Source: Thermus sp. JCM 17653
Lineage (GTDB): Bacteria; Deinococcota; Deinococci; Deinococcales; Thermaceae
Reading direction: 5' to 3'
Length of the DNA stretch: 9,722 bases
Assembly: GCA_001311585.1 (NCBI GenBank)
Contig: BBBN01000049.1
Coordinates: forward strand, 1 to 9,722
The stretch's first letter is position 1, and every line of letters begins with the position of its first letter. Below, piece after piece: positions 1 through 9,136 of this stretch. Below the pieces are notes generated by a model. It ran no database searches, was not told the DNA's origin, and was given only the letters and a program-made list of their open reading frames with translations. The position numbers and the translations under genes are program-made.

Positions 1-1
1 C

Positions 2-404
2 CGGAAGCGGGTGGAACCCCGGGGGCTGGAGGAGGCCCTGGCCCTCTTCGCGCGGGTCCACGGGGTGCCCAAGACCCCCCTGCCTTCCTCCTCCGGGCGG
101 CGGAAAGGGCCCTGGCGGAGCTGGAAATCCCCTTACGGGCCCTCGTGGGCCGGGTGGAGGGCGAGGAGGTGCGTGGCTTAAGCCTTCCCCGAGCTTTCTC
201 GCCCTCTTCCGGGAGGCCGGCGGGGAGGAAGGGGAGGGCCTCCTCTGCTTCTACGGCGAGGAGGAGGTGCACACCGGCCGCCCAAGCCTCTTCCTCACCC
301 CGGAGGGCCTCCTCACGGCCTCGGGGCTGGAAGCCCCCGTGGCGGGGAAGCTCCTGGAGCGGGTGGCCCTCTACCTGGAAAACCCCCTCCTCCTCCTCGC
401 CTAG
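2..404 (+). CDS. 3' end of an unrecognised protein gene, two apparent frameshifts
   Basis: I do not recognise this protein. Coding character is clear from G/C-rich third positions and a continuous protein-like reading after two corrections. It reads in the frame starting at 2 (RKRVEPRGLEEALALFARVH...), moves to the frame of 82 (AFLLRAAERALAELEIP...), then to the frame of 195 (FLALFREAGGEEGEGLLCFY...), and ends ...ENPLLLLA with TAG at 402-404. Each shift is repaired by adding one base: a G near 82 (CTGCC to CTGGCC) and a C near 187-190 (CCCC to CCCCC). About 134 residues are visible. The N-terminus lies outside the window, so full length and start are unknown. The visible part is rich in Leu, Ala and Glu, probably soluble and alpha/beta, with no membrane segment or catalytic motif that I can name. 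It converges on uvrB with 3 nt between the stop codons. Confidence 0.6.
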   Translation, partial: GSGWNPGGWRRPWPSSRGSTGCPRPPCLPPPGGGKGPGGAGNPLTGPRGPGGGRGGAWLKPSPSFLALFREAGGEEGEGLLCFYGEEEVHTGRPSLFLTPEGLLTASGLEAPVAGKLLERVALYLENPLLLLA

Positions 405-407
405 GGG

Positions 408-2404
408 CTACCTTCTCTTCCGCTTCCTACGGCCCCCGGGGACGGGCTCAGGAGGTTTTAGGCCCTGGAGGCGGGCCTCGAGGGCCCTTATCTCGTCCCG
501 AATCCGGGCCGCCCGCTCAAAGTCCAACGCCTCCGCCGCCTGCCACATGAGAAGCTCCAGCTCGGCGATCCTCTCCTTCAGGTCCTCCCCGGCGATCTCC
601 GGCAGGGGGGCCTCCTCGTACCCCTCGGGGCGGATCACCGCCCGCACCTCCTTCCGCACCGTCTGTGGGGTGATGCCGTGCTCCTGGTTATAGGCCTCCT
701 GGAGGGCCCGCCTCCGGTTCGTCTCCTCTATGGCCTTCCGCATGGCCTCGGAGACCCGGTCGGCGTAGAGCCAGACCTCGCCCTTAGCGTTCCTCGCCGC
801 CCGGCCGATGGTCTGGATGAGGCTCCGCTCACTTCGCAAGAACCCCTCCTTGTCGGCGTCCAGGATGGCCACCAGGCTCACCTCGGGGAGGTCCAGGCCC
901 TCCCTGAGGAGGTTGATCCCCACCAGGCAGTCGTAGTGGCCAAGCCTGAGGTCCCGGACCAGGGCCTGGCGCTCAAAGGCGTCCAGCTCGTGGTGGAGGT
1001 AGCGGGCGCGGATCCCCTGCTCCACCAGGAAGCTCGTGAGCTCCTCCGCCATGCGCACCGTGAGCACCGTGACCAGGGTGCGCTCGCCCCGGCCGGCCCG
1101 CTCCCGTATCCCCTCCATGAGGTCCAGGACCTGGTTCTCCGTGGGCTTGACCCGCACCAGGGGGTCCAACAGCCCCGTGGGCCGGATGATCTGCTCCACC
1201 ACCCGCCCCGAACGCTCCAGCTCAAAGGGCCCCGGGGTGGCGGAGACGAAGACCACTTGAGGAACCTTCTCCAAAAACTCCTCAAAGCGAAGGGGCCGGT
1301 TGTCCAGGGCCGAGGGCAGGCGGAAGCCGTAGTCCACCAGGGTCTTCTTCCTCACGTAGTCCCCCCGGTACATGCCCTGAAGCTGGGGCACGGTCACGTG
1401 GGACTCGTCCAGGAAAACCAGGAAGTCCTCGGGGAAGTAGTCCAGGAGGGTGTAGGGGGGCTCCCCCGGGGCCTTCCCCGTGAAGTAGCGGGCGTAGTTC
1501 TCCACCCCGGGGCAGGTGCCCATGACCCTTAGCATCTCCAGGTCGTAGAGGGTGCGCTCCTTGAGGCGCTGGGCGTAGAGGACCTCTCCCCTTTCCTCAA
1601 AGTAGCGAACCCTCTCCCAGAGCTCCTTCTCAATCTCCTTTAGGATCTCCTCGAGGCCTTCCGGGGAGAGGTAGTGGGTGGCGGGGAAGAGGACGAACCC
1701 GGGAAGCTCCCGAAGCCTTTCCCCGGTGATGGGGTGGACCTGGGTGATGCGCTCCACCTCGTCGCCAAAGAGCTCCACCCGGATGGGCTCCGTCTCGTAG
1801 GCGGGAAAGATCTCCAGCACCTCTCCCCTGGCCCTAAAGCGCCCCGGGGAGAGGTCCAGGTCGTTCCGCTGGTAGCCAAGTTCCAGGAGACGCTCCAAAA
1901 GGGCCTCCCGGGGGTAGGGCCTGCCCCTTTCCACCACCAGGTTCCTGGCCCGGTACTCCCTCGGGTCCCCGAGGCCGTAGATGGCCGAGACCGAGGCCAC
2001 CACGATCACGTCCCGCCGCGTGAGGAGGCTACGGGTGGTGGAGTGCCTCAGGCGCTCAATCTCGGGTTGATGCTGGCGTCCTTCTCTATGTAGAGGTCCT
2101 TCCCCGGAACGTAGGCCTCGGGCTGGTAGTAGTCGTAGTAGCTGATGAAGTACTCCACGGCGTTTTCCGGGAAGAGCTCCCGGAACTCCGCCGCAAGCTG
2201 GGCCGCCAGGATCTTGTTGGGGGCGAGGACTAGGGCGGGCCTTTCCAGGGCCTCTATGACCCTGGCCATGGTCACCGTCTTCCCCGTGCCCGTGGCCCCG
2301 AGGAGGGTGACGTAGCGCTCCCCGTCCTTCAGGGCCTCCACCAGCTCGGCGATGGCCTTAGGCTGGTCCCCCTTGGGCGCGGGCCCCCGGTAGCGGAAGG
2401 TCAT
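408..2404 (-). CDS. uvrB: UvrABC excision nuclease subunit B (one apparent frameshift)
   Basis: UvrB is the damage-verifying helicase of nucleotide excision repair. It is loaded by UvrA, clamps the damaged strand and recruits UvrC for incision. Visible features in order: Walker A GATGTGKT (about residues 36-43), the beta-hairpin region [12 protein letters not shown] that slides between DNA strands, DESHVT as motif [25 protein letters not shown] as motif VI, and a C-terminal UVR motif ([18 protein letters not shown]) that contacts UvrC. The tail is basic (GGRRKRKRR). One G is missing near 2063: the frame breaks after KDASINP and resumes as [14 protein letters not shown]. With it restored the protein is 665 residues, the expected Thermus length. 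I chose the ATG at 2404 (MTFRYRGP) over an in-frame GTG at 2428, which lies inside a strong hairpin. The family call is essentially certain. Confidence 0.97.
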
Positions 2405-2411
2405 CCTTCCC

Positions 2412-2417
2412 AGTATA
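2412..2417 (-). promoter_or_regulatory. uvrB -10 box, probable leaderless promoter
   Basis: On the minus strand TATACT ends 7 nt before the uvrB ATG at 2404. That spacing puts the transcription start at or next to the start codon, the arrangement typical of leaderless mRNAs in Thermus and Deinococcus. The GGAAGG directly abutting the ATG has no spacer and would work poorly as a Shine-Dalgarno. No good -35 box is visible; the expected position falls in the loop of the hairpin at 2423-2448. The leaderless reading is inferred from spacing. Confidence 0.6.
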
Positions 2418-2422
2418 GGGGC

Positions 2423-2448
2423 CCCCACCCCGGCGTTGCGGGGTGGGG
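2423..2448 (-). repeat. Perfect 10-bp inverted repeat upstream of uvrB
   Basis: Minus strand: CCCCACCCCG, six-base loop, CGGGGTGGGG. The stem runs 2423-2432 against 2439-2448 with no mismatch. It sits directly after the slpA terminator and directly before the uvrB -10 box. On the minus strand no T-run follows it, so it is not a classic terminator by itself. It could back up the first terminator, protect an mRNA 3' end, or shape the uvrB promoter. Confidence 0.65.
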
Positions 2449-2479
2449 AACAAACCCCCCGCCCCTCTGGGGCGGGGGG
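2449..2479 (-). terminator. Rho-independent terminator of slpA
   Basis: The minus strand reads CCCCCCGCCCC, loop AGA, GGGGCGGGGGG, then TTTGTT. The stem is 11 perfect G-C pairs (2469-2479 with 2455-2465) and the T-rich tail is at 2454-2449. It begins 15 nt after the slpA stop codon. It should separate the abundant slpA message from uvrB. Confidence 0.9.
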
Positions 2480-2494
2480 CAGGGCGAAGGGCTC

Positions 2495-5275
2495 TTAGAA
2501 GTCCAACTTGTAGCTGATCTTGAAGCCCCGGCCGTAGGAGGTGCTCCCGGGCGTGCGGGCGAGGTCCGTGAGCACGAACTCCCCGTAGGCCACGCTGAGG
2601 TTGTAGTAGTCCGCCTGCAGGTAGAAGCCCTCCACCAGGCCGGACTGGGTGCCCGGGGTAGCCGCCCAAGGCCCGCCGATGGGGTCAGGAGAGCGGTAGA
2701 CCCGGTCGCGGTCAAAGCTGAAGGCCTGGTTGCCCGAGCCCACCGTGGGCAGTCCAGCGCCCGCCAGCCTATCCCCCTCGTAGTGGGCGTAGGCCGCGCT
2801 CACGTTCACCTTGGGGGCCAGGAAGTCGCTGATCTTCACGCCCGCCCGGTAGTAGAGCTCGTAAGTGGTCACGCCGGAGGGGTTGTTGGTGTACTGCGTC
2901 TGGCGGTAGGAGACCGCCCCGTCCAGGCTGAGACCGAAGAGGATGGGATCGGTGGAAACCTGGACCCCGCCCTTAAGGGTGGTGTAGGTGGGAGCGGCAC
3001 CCGCACCCGTAAAGCTGTGGTAGCGGAAGCCCGGGGAGAGGCTCAGGATGGCCAGCTTGAAGGGCTTGGCCAGGTTGGCGTAGACCTGGATGTCCGTGTG
3101 GCCGGAGACGTAGTAGGTGGCGTACTGGGCGGTGAGGTTGAGGGTGGGGATAAGGGCGTCCTCGGCCTGGCCGTCGTGGGCCACCTTCACGCCGAAGCTG
3201 GAGGAGTACTTCTGGTTCTCAATGGTGTAGTAGTAGCTCCCAAGGGCGTCCACGGGGTTCGCGAAGGCAAAGTAGTCGTTCCCGCTGTTGTAGGCGGCGT
3301 TGTAGAAGCCCGTCAGGCTGAAGCCCCGGAACTTGCCCAGGGTCACGGCCACCCCAAGGGCGTCGTTGACGCTCCCAGCACTCTTGTTATAGTCCCCCTC
3401 GCTCTCGGCGTAGCCCTTGATGGTGACGGGGCCGAAGCCCACGCTGGCGGAGACCCCCAGGCCGCGGGTGTTCGCCCCGTAGGGCGCCCCGGCCTTCAGG
3501 CCACCATAGTAGTTGGTGTCCTGGTTCTCGGACATGCCGGCCTGGCCGTCGGCGTACTGCGGGTCCACGGCGTGGTAGTTGGCGGAGAGGGAAACGGGGC
3601 CAAGCTTAGCCTCGGCCTGGGCGTAGTAGGCCCAATCGGAGAGGGTGTTGTTAAAGAAGTCGGCGAAGGGGCTACCGGGGGTCTGGGAGGAAACCCAGAG
3701 CCGGAGAGCTTAGCGGGGCCCAGCTCCAGGCCGCCGTCCACGCCAATGGCCGAGCGGTTGCCCAGGTTGGTGGCGTAGTTCAGGGCCAGGTTGAGGGCGG
3801 AGAAGGGCTTGAGGGCGGTGCGGATGCCGAAGTAGTTGCCGTTGAGGGCAGGGGCACTGTCCCCACCCACCCCGGCCACCCCGGCCACCACGGTCACCTC
3901 GGGGGAGAGGGGGAACTTGGTGCCGGAGAAGGTGGCCACCATGCCCTGGCGGGGGTTGGCCGCCTCGGGGTCGTTGTCGTTGGCGAAGAGGTAGTCGTTG
4001 AACTTGAAGCTGCTCACCGCCCGGCTGTAAACCACGCTGAAGGCCTGGCCGTCCACGTTGCCCTTAACGCTCGCGGCGTTGAGGCGGATGGTGGGAGCAG
4101 GGGCGTAAGTGGTCCCGAAAGCCGCGGGCACCTGGAGGGTGGCGCTGGCTTCGGAAACGTTCACCCCCTGCTGACCGGGCTGGGCCACCTTCACGCCGAA
4201 GGTGAGGGAGGCGGAGCCAAGTGAGACGTTGCCTGGTTGCTGTCCCCCGCCTGGATGCTGGAGGAGAAGGAGCCGTAGGTCCCTGTGGAGAAGGCGTTGC
4301 CTGGGAAGAGGCGGTCAATGTCAAAGTTGGTGCCGGTGTTGGTCACCACCGTGCCGTAAGTAGCGGAGAGGGAGCCCTTGATGGAGTACTGCACCTTGGA
4401 GAGGTCGGCCACCTGGCCTTCCAGCTTGGAGACCTTCTCGGAGAGGCCCACCAGGTCGGAGCGCAGGGCGGCGGCGAACTCCTGGACGGCGGCCACGTCC
4501 TCCTTGGTGGCGAACTCCCCCAGGTCGGGAAGCTCCTGGCCGCCGGAGACCATCTTCTCCAGGGCGGTCACCCGGTCCTGGAGGGAGAGGACGTCCTGGT
4601 TGAGGAGGACGGCGAGCTCGTTCAGGGCCTGGATGGCCTGGGCGTTGGCCTCCACCTGGGTGGAGAGGGCGGCCACGTCGCCCTTCACGCCCTCCACGTC
4701 CTGGGCCAGGGCGTCCAGCTGCTCGGCCAGCTGCTGGGCCTGGGCAAGGGCGGTGTCGGCGGCGATGGAGGCGGCCTCCACCCGGTCCATGAGGTCCTGG
4801 AGGGCGGCCTGGTCCATGCCGGGCTCCACCTGGGGCATGGGCTGGGCCTTGAGCTCCTCGATCATGGCCTCGAGGCGGGCGATGTCGTCCTTGGTGGCGG
4901 CGCTGTCCTCCAGGGCCGAGACCCTAACCCCCAAAGCGGCGAGCTCAGCGGCAAGCTCCTGCACGGCGTTCTTCAGGGCCTCGAGGTCCTCGGAGGACAT
5001 GGCTCCATGGTGGGGGAGGTGCCCTTGGCCTTCAGCTCCTCCTCAATCTGCTGCAGGAGGCGGTAGATGATGAGGGCGGCCTGGTAGCGGGTGAGGGTTT
5101 CGTTGCCCCGGAAGGTGCCGTCGGGGAAGCCCACGATGATGCCCTTGGCCGCCAGGGCCTCCACGGCCTCCTTGGCCCAGTGCCCGGCGGGCACGTCGGA
5201 GAACTGGGCCAGACCGAAGCCCATGGAGAGCACGGTCAGAAGCCCTGCCAGTAGCGTCACGAGCCTTTTCTTCAT
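2495..5275 (-). CDS. slpA: SlpA-type S-layer / outer-envelope protein: SLH, coiled coil, beta-barrel (three apparent frameshifts)
   Basis: Major surface protein of the Thermus envelope; the SLH domain is expected to bind the wall polymer or peptidoglycan. Seen in order: a signal peptide (MKKRLVTLLAG..., likely cleaved after GLA at residue 23), one SLH domain at about 24-75 (FSDVPAGHWAKEAVEALAAK, GIIVGFPDGTFRGNE, LTRYQAALIIYRLL), a long Ala/Leu/Glu heptad coiled coil at about 80-295, then a large domain of alternating polar and aromatic strands ending in ISYKLDF. A terminal Phe after alternating residues is typical of outer-membrane beta-barrels. Three single-base losses break the frame, near 5003 (EAMSSEDLE), 4232 (QGNVSLGS) and 3701 (SGLWVSSQ). 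With them restored it is about 927 residues, close to known SlpA. An AAGGAG lies only 1 nt from the ATG; GGGGG slightly further upstream may be the working Shine-Dalgarno. Confidence 0.93.
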
Positions 5276-5406
5276 ACTCCTTCACACCCCCTTCAGGGTC
5301 TTCCGGGAAGAGGGTGCGGGCGAGTTTCCGCGTTTCCTCTCCCACCCAGCTTCCCGGGATGCGGGGCCCAACCCAAGCTTTTGGGGCCGGTTTTCCCCTT
5401 GCATCC
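5276..5406 (-). promoter_or_regulatory. Long 5' leader of slpA mRNA
   Basis: Counting from the -10 box, transcription should start near 5406, leaving about 130 untranslated nt before the ATG at 5275. The leader contains a 7-bp stem with one bulge (minus-strand GGCCCcAA / TTGGGCC, 5365-5388) and a CTTCC-G-GGAAG inverted repeat at 5310-5320. No reading frame of note is present. From memory, slpA expression in T. thermophilus is controlled through its upstream region; whether these hairpins are the relevant elements is inference. Confidence 0.6.
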
Positions 5407-5412
5407 GGGGCT

Positions 5413-5441
5413 ATCATAAAGGCCTCATGCTGGGGTGTCAA
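5413..5441 (-). promoter_or_regulatory. slpA promoter, near-consensus sigma-70 type
   Basis: On the minus strand TTGACA (5441-5436) is followed by exactly 17 bp and then TATGAT (5418-5413). The -35 is perfect and the -10 differs from TATAAT at one base. This is much the strongest promoter in the window, which fits one of the most abundant proteins of the cell. Confidence 0.9.
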
Positions 5442-5460
5442 GCCCTCCCGCCTTTAGGTT

Positions 5461-5469
5461 TGCTATACT
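5461..5469 (+). promoter_or_regulatory. Extended -10 promoter facing glmS
   Basis: TGCTATACT carries the TGn extension directly before TATACT (5464-5469). No convincing -35 lies 16-18 bp upstream, as is common with extended -10 promoters. Transcription would start near 5476, giving a leader of about 267 nt that contains the whole candidate ribozyme with about 45 nt in front of its cleavage site. The -35 of the oppositely oriented slpA promoter is only about 20 bp away. Confidence 0.65.
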
Positions 5470-5520
5470 CCGGCGGGGGGTGAGAGGGCGGAAGAAGAAG
5501 CCGGTCCAGGAAGGCGGGAA

Positions 5521-5692
5521 GCGCAGGGGGCCTTTGGGCCTGACGAGGTGGCGGACCCTTTAGAGGGATAACCGGCTGGGGCCGGGAAAGGTCGAGGAAT
5601 CCGCGGATGCCGCCCGGGGTGTGCCCGCCCCGCCCGCCTGAGAAAAGCCCCAAGGGAAAGCCCTAAGAGGGGACAACCGAGGGGCAGGGCGC
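5521..5692 (+). ncRNA. glmS ribozyme (glucosamine-6-phosphate-activated self-cleaving riboswitch)
   Basis: Cis-acting RNA that uses GlcN6P as a coenzyme to cut its own mRNA and lower glmS expression. The predicted cut is between A5520 and G5521. Conserved blocks in order: GCGC (5521-5524), GACGAGG (5542-5548), TCGA (5592-5595), CGGATG (5604-5609), and ACAA..GAG (5673-5681). Stems traced by hand: P1 5528-5532/5537-5541; P2 GGCGG 5550-5554 with CCGCC 5610-5614; P2.2 CGC 5522-5524 with GCG 5603-5605; P3 CGGGG 5615-5619 with CCCCG 5628-5632; pseudoknot P3.1 GTGCCC 5621-5626 with GGGCGC 5687-5692; P4 5636-5639/5682-5685; P4.1 CCCC 5648-5651 with GGGG 5669-5672, capped by AGGG-AAAG-CCCT. Two extra hairpins (5556-5567, 5572-5585) are inserted after P2. 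Position upstream of glmS fits exactly. Motifs and topology are seen; activity is inferred. Confidence 0.9.
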
Positions 5693-5708
5693 TAGGAGGG
5701 TTTCTGGA

Positions 5709-5727
5709 CGGGCCCAAAGTGGGCCCG
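5709..5727 (+). promoter_or_regulatory. Hairpin between ribozyme and glmS ribosome binding site
   Basis: CGGGCCC (5709-5715), loop AAAGT, GGGCCCG (5721-5727): a perfect 7-bp stem ending 4 nt before the Shine-Dalgarno. No T-run follows, so it is not an intrinsic terminator. GCCC at 5723-5726 could instead pair with GGGC at 5735-5738, which includes part of the Shine-Dalgarno, so two mutually exclusive folds are possible. Confidence 0.6.
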
Positions 5728-5731
5728 CCTT

Positions 5732-5737
5732 AAGGGG
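5732..5737 (+). promoter_or_regulatory. glmS Shine-Dalgarno
   Basis: AAGGGG is followed by a 5-nt spacer and ATG at 5743. This supports the start giving MCGIVGYIG, which the enzyme needs because Cys2 must become the N-terminus. Confidence 0.75.
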
Positions 5738-5742
5738 CAAGC

Positions 5743-7540
<1,798 letters not shown>

Positions 7541-7554
<14 letters not shown>

Positions 7555-9121
7555 CGCGGTCCAGCCCCAGGAAGGCCTCCACCACCTTCGGGTCCAGGGT
7601 CCGGCCCGCCTGGGCCCGAAGCTCCTCCCTGGCCCTTTCTGGAGGCCAGGCCGGCTTGTAGGAGCGCTCGGAGACCAGGGCGTCCCACACGTCCACCACG
7701 GCGAAGATGCGGGCCTCGAGGGGGATCTCCTCCCCCTTGAGCCCCTTGGGGTAGCCCGAGCCATCCCAGCGCTCGTGGTGGTAGAGGACCACGTTGAGGG
7801 CCGTCTGGGGAAGGAAGGGCAGGTCCTGAAGGATTTCAAAGCCCACCTCGGGGTGGGTCTTGACCAGCCGCCACTCCCCGGTGTTGAGGGCGGCGGGCTT
7901 CTTGAGCACCTCGTCGGGGAGGGCCAGCTTCCCCAGGTCGTGGAAGTAGGCCCCCAGGCGCAGGCCCTCGAGGTCGGGAAAGCCCAGCTCCCGCCCCAGG
8001 CGCACGGCGAGTTCCGCCACCCGCTCGGTGTGCCCCTGGGTTTCCAGGTCGCGGTGCTCCAGCACCCGGGAAAGGGCCTTCAGGGCCGCTTCCCGGGTGA
8101 GGCGAAGGTATCCAGCTGAAAGAGGCGCTCCAGGGCTTCCTCCAGCCTCCTGGCCACCACCTTCAGGAGGGCCTCGTCCTCCTCCCGGTGGGGTACCCGC
8201 TCCCCAAAAGAGCCCAGGGCTAAAACCCCGTAGCGCCTCCCCTCCGGCTTCAGGGCCACCAGGAGGACCGAGCGCAGGCCGCTTTCGGCGAAGGCTTCAG
8301 GGCCCCGGGGAAGGCGGCATAGTCCTCCACGTACACCGGTTTCTCCCAGAGGGAGGGGTGGCCCAAAAGCCCCTGGCCGAAGCGGATGGGGTGGGCCTCG
8401 TAGAGCCGGGGAAAGCCCTCCGGGTAGCGGCCCGCCATCACCGCCGGGCGCACCACCCCCTCCTGGAAGAGGTAAAGGGCGCCCCCGTGGTAGGGGGTGA
8501 GGCGGAGGAGGGTCTCCAGGGCTTCCTGGGCCATGGCCAGGGGGTCGCGGGAGGCCTCGAGGGCCAAGGAAAGCCCCAGAAGGGCCCTATGGCGCTCCGC
8601 CTCCCTCCTCGCCTCCTCCAGGGCGGCGATGCGGGAAAGGACCATCCCCGCCGCCTCCGCCAGGGCCTCAACCCAGAAGCGCTCCTCGGGGAGAATCTCC
8701 CCACTCCCCCGGCGGTGTCCATGGAGAGCACCCCCAGGACCTTGCCCTCGGGGCTCCGCAGGGGCACCCCCAGGTACACCCCGGGCTGCACCCTCCCCGT
8801 AAGGAAGATCACCTGAGGGTCCTTGGAGACATCCGGGATAAAGAGGGGCTCCCCCGACTCCAAGACCCGCCAGGACACCCCCTTGCCCCGGGGAAGGCGG
8901 AAGCCCAGCTTATCGGCGGAAAGCCCGGCTGCGGCCACCAGCTCCAGGGCGTCCTCCTCCGGCCGGTGGAGGAAGAGGAGGACCGAGACCGCCCGGGTGG
9001 TCCCCTTGGCCGCCTCCACCACCTTCCGGTAAACCGCCTCCCGCTGGGTGAGGGGGGCCAGGAGGCGCCAGGCCTGGACCAGGGCCTCGAGGCGCCTCAG
9101 CTCCAAGACCTCGGGCCTCAT
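7541..9121 (-). CDS. GAF-GAF-HD-GYP protein, probable cyclic-di-GMP phosphodiesterase (three apparent frameshifts)
   Basis: HD-GYP enzymes hydrolyse cyclic di-GMP; GAF domains usually sense a ligand or redox state. After repair the protein has about 527 residues. GAF 1 is at about 20-170 ([39 protein letters not shown]). GAF 2 is at about 190-330 ([31 protein letters not shown]). HD-GYP is at about 354-520 with His365, HD at 395-396 in YFHDLGK, HPEVG at 424-428, [11 protein letters not shown] (449-459) and DVWDAL: all the metal-binding and signature residues are present, so it is likely active. No membrane helix or signal peptide, so cytosolic. Single bases are missing near 8699-8710, 8307-8310 and 8103. 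The ATG at 9121 has no Shine-Dalgarno, lies 12 nt after the DUF4127 stop, and a -10-like box lies just upstream. A TTG at codon 6 with GAGG upstream is an alternative start. Confidence 0.9.
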
Positions 9122-9130
9122 AACCGGCTT

Positions 9131-9136
9131 ATTCTA
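9131..9136 (-). promoter_or_regulatory. Candidate -10 box for the HD-GYP gene
   Basis: The minus strand reads TGGTAGAAT, an extended -10 form (TGn plus TAGAAT), 9 nt before the ATG at 9121. Its TAG is also the stop codon of the upstream gene. No ribosome binding site lies between, so a leaderless or near-leaderless start is possible; read-through from the upstream gene is the alternative. There is no clear -35. Confidence 0.35.

Noticed and set aside
678..1532. 284-codon plus-strand open frame antisense to uvrB
   Set aside because: No recognisable motif; the opposite strand encodes conserved UvrB motifs throughout.
2402..2428. Upstream GTG start adding eight residues to UvrB
   Set aside because: The GTG lies in a hairpin with no ribosome binding site and would precede the -10 box. 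The ATG at 2404 gives the usual N-terminus and length.
2783..3778. Long plus-strand open frame antisense to slpA
   Set aside because: Rich in Gly, Val and His with no domain. It is the mirror frame of a high-GC gene whose sense product has signal peptide, SLH and barrel features.
4221..5066. 281-codon plus-strand open frame antisense to the SlpA coiled coil
   Set aside because: Low-complexity Gly/Leu/His product caused by the repetitive codons of the coiled coil on the other strand.
5709..5727. Intrinsic terminator or attenuator in the glmS leader
   Set aside because: The stem is good but it is followed by GCCTTAAGGGG, with no T-run.
5694..5733. Leader peptide after the AGGAGGG at 5694-5700, from CTG at 5704 to TAA at 5731-5733
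   Set aside because: Needs a CTG start only 3 nt from the Shine-Dalgarno-like run and would be nine codons long. Too weak to call.
5470..5742. RNase P RNA, SRP RNA, tmRNA or T-box in the slpA-glmS gap
   Set aside because: Their hallmark sequences are absent. The conserved blocks and position upstream of glmS fit the glmS ribozyme instead.
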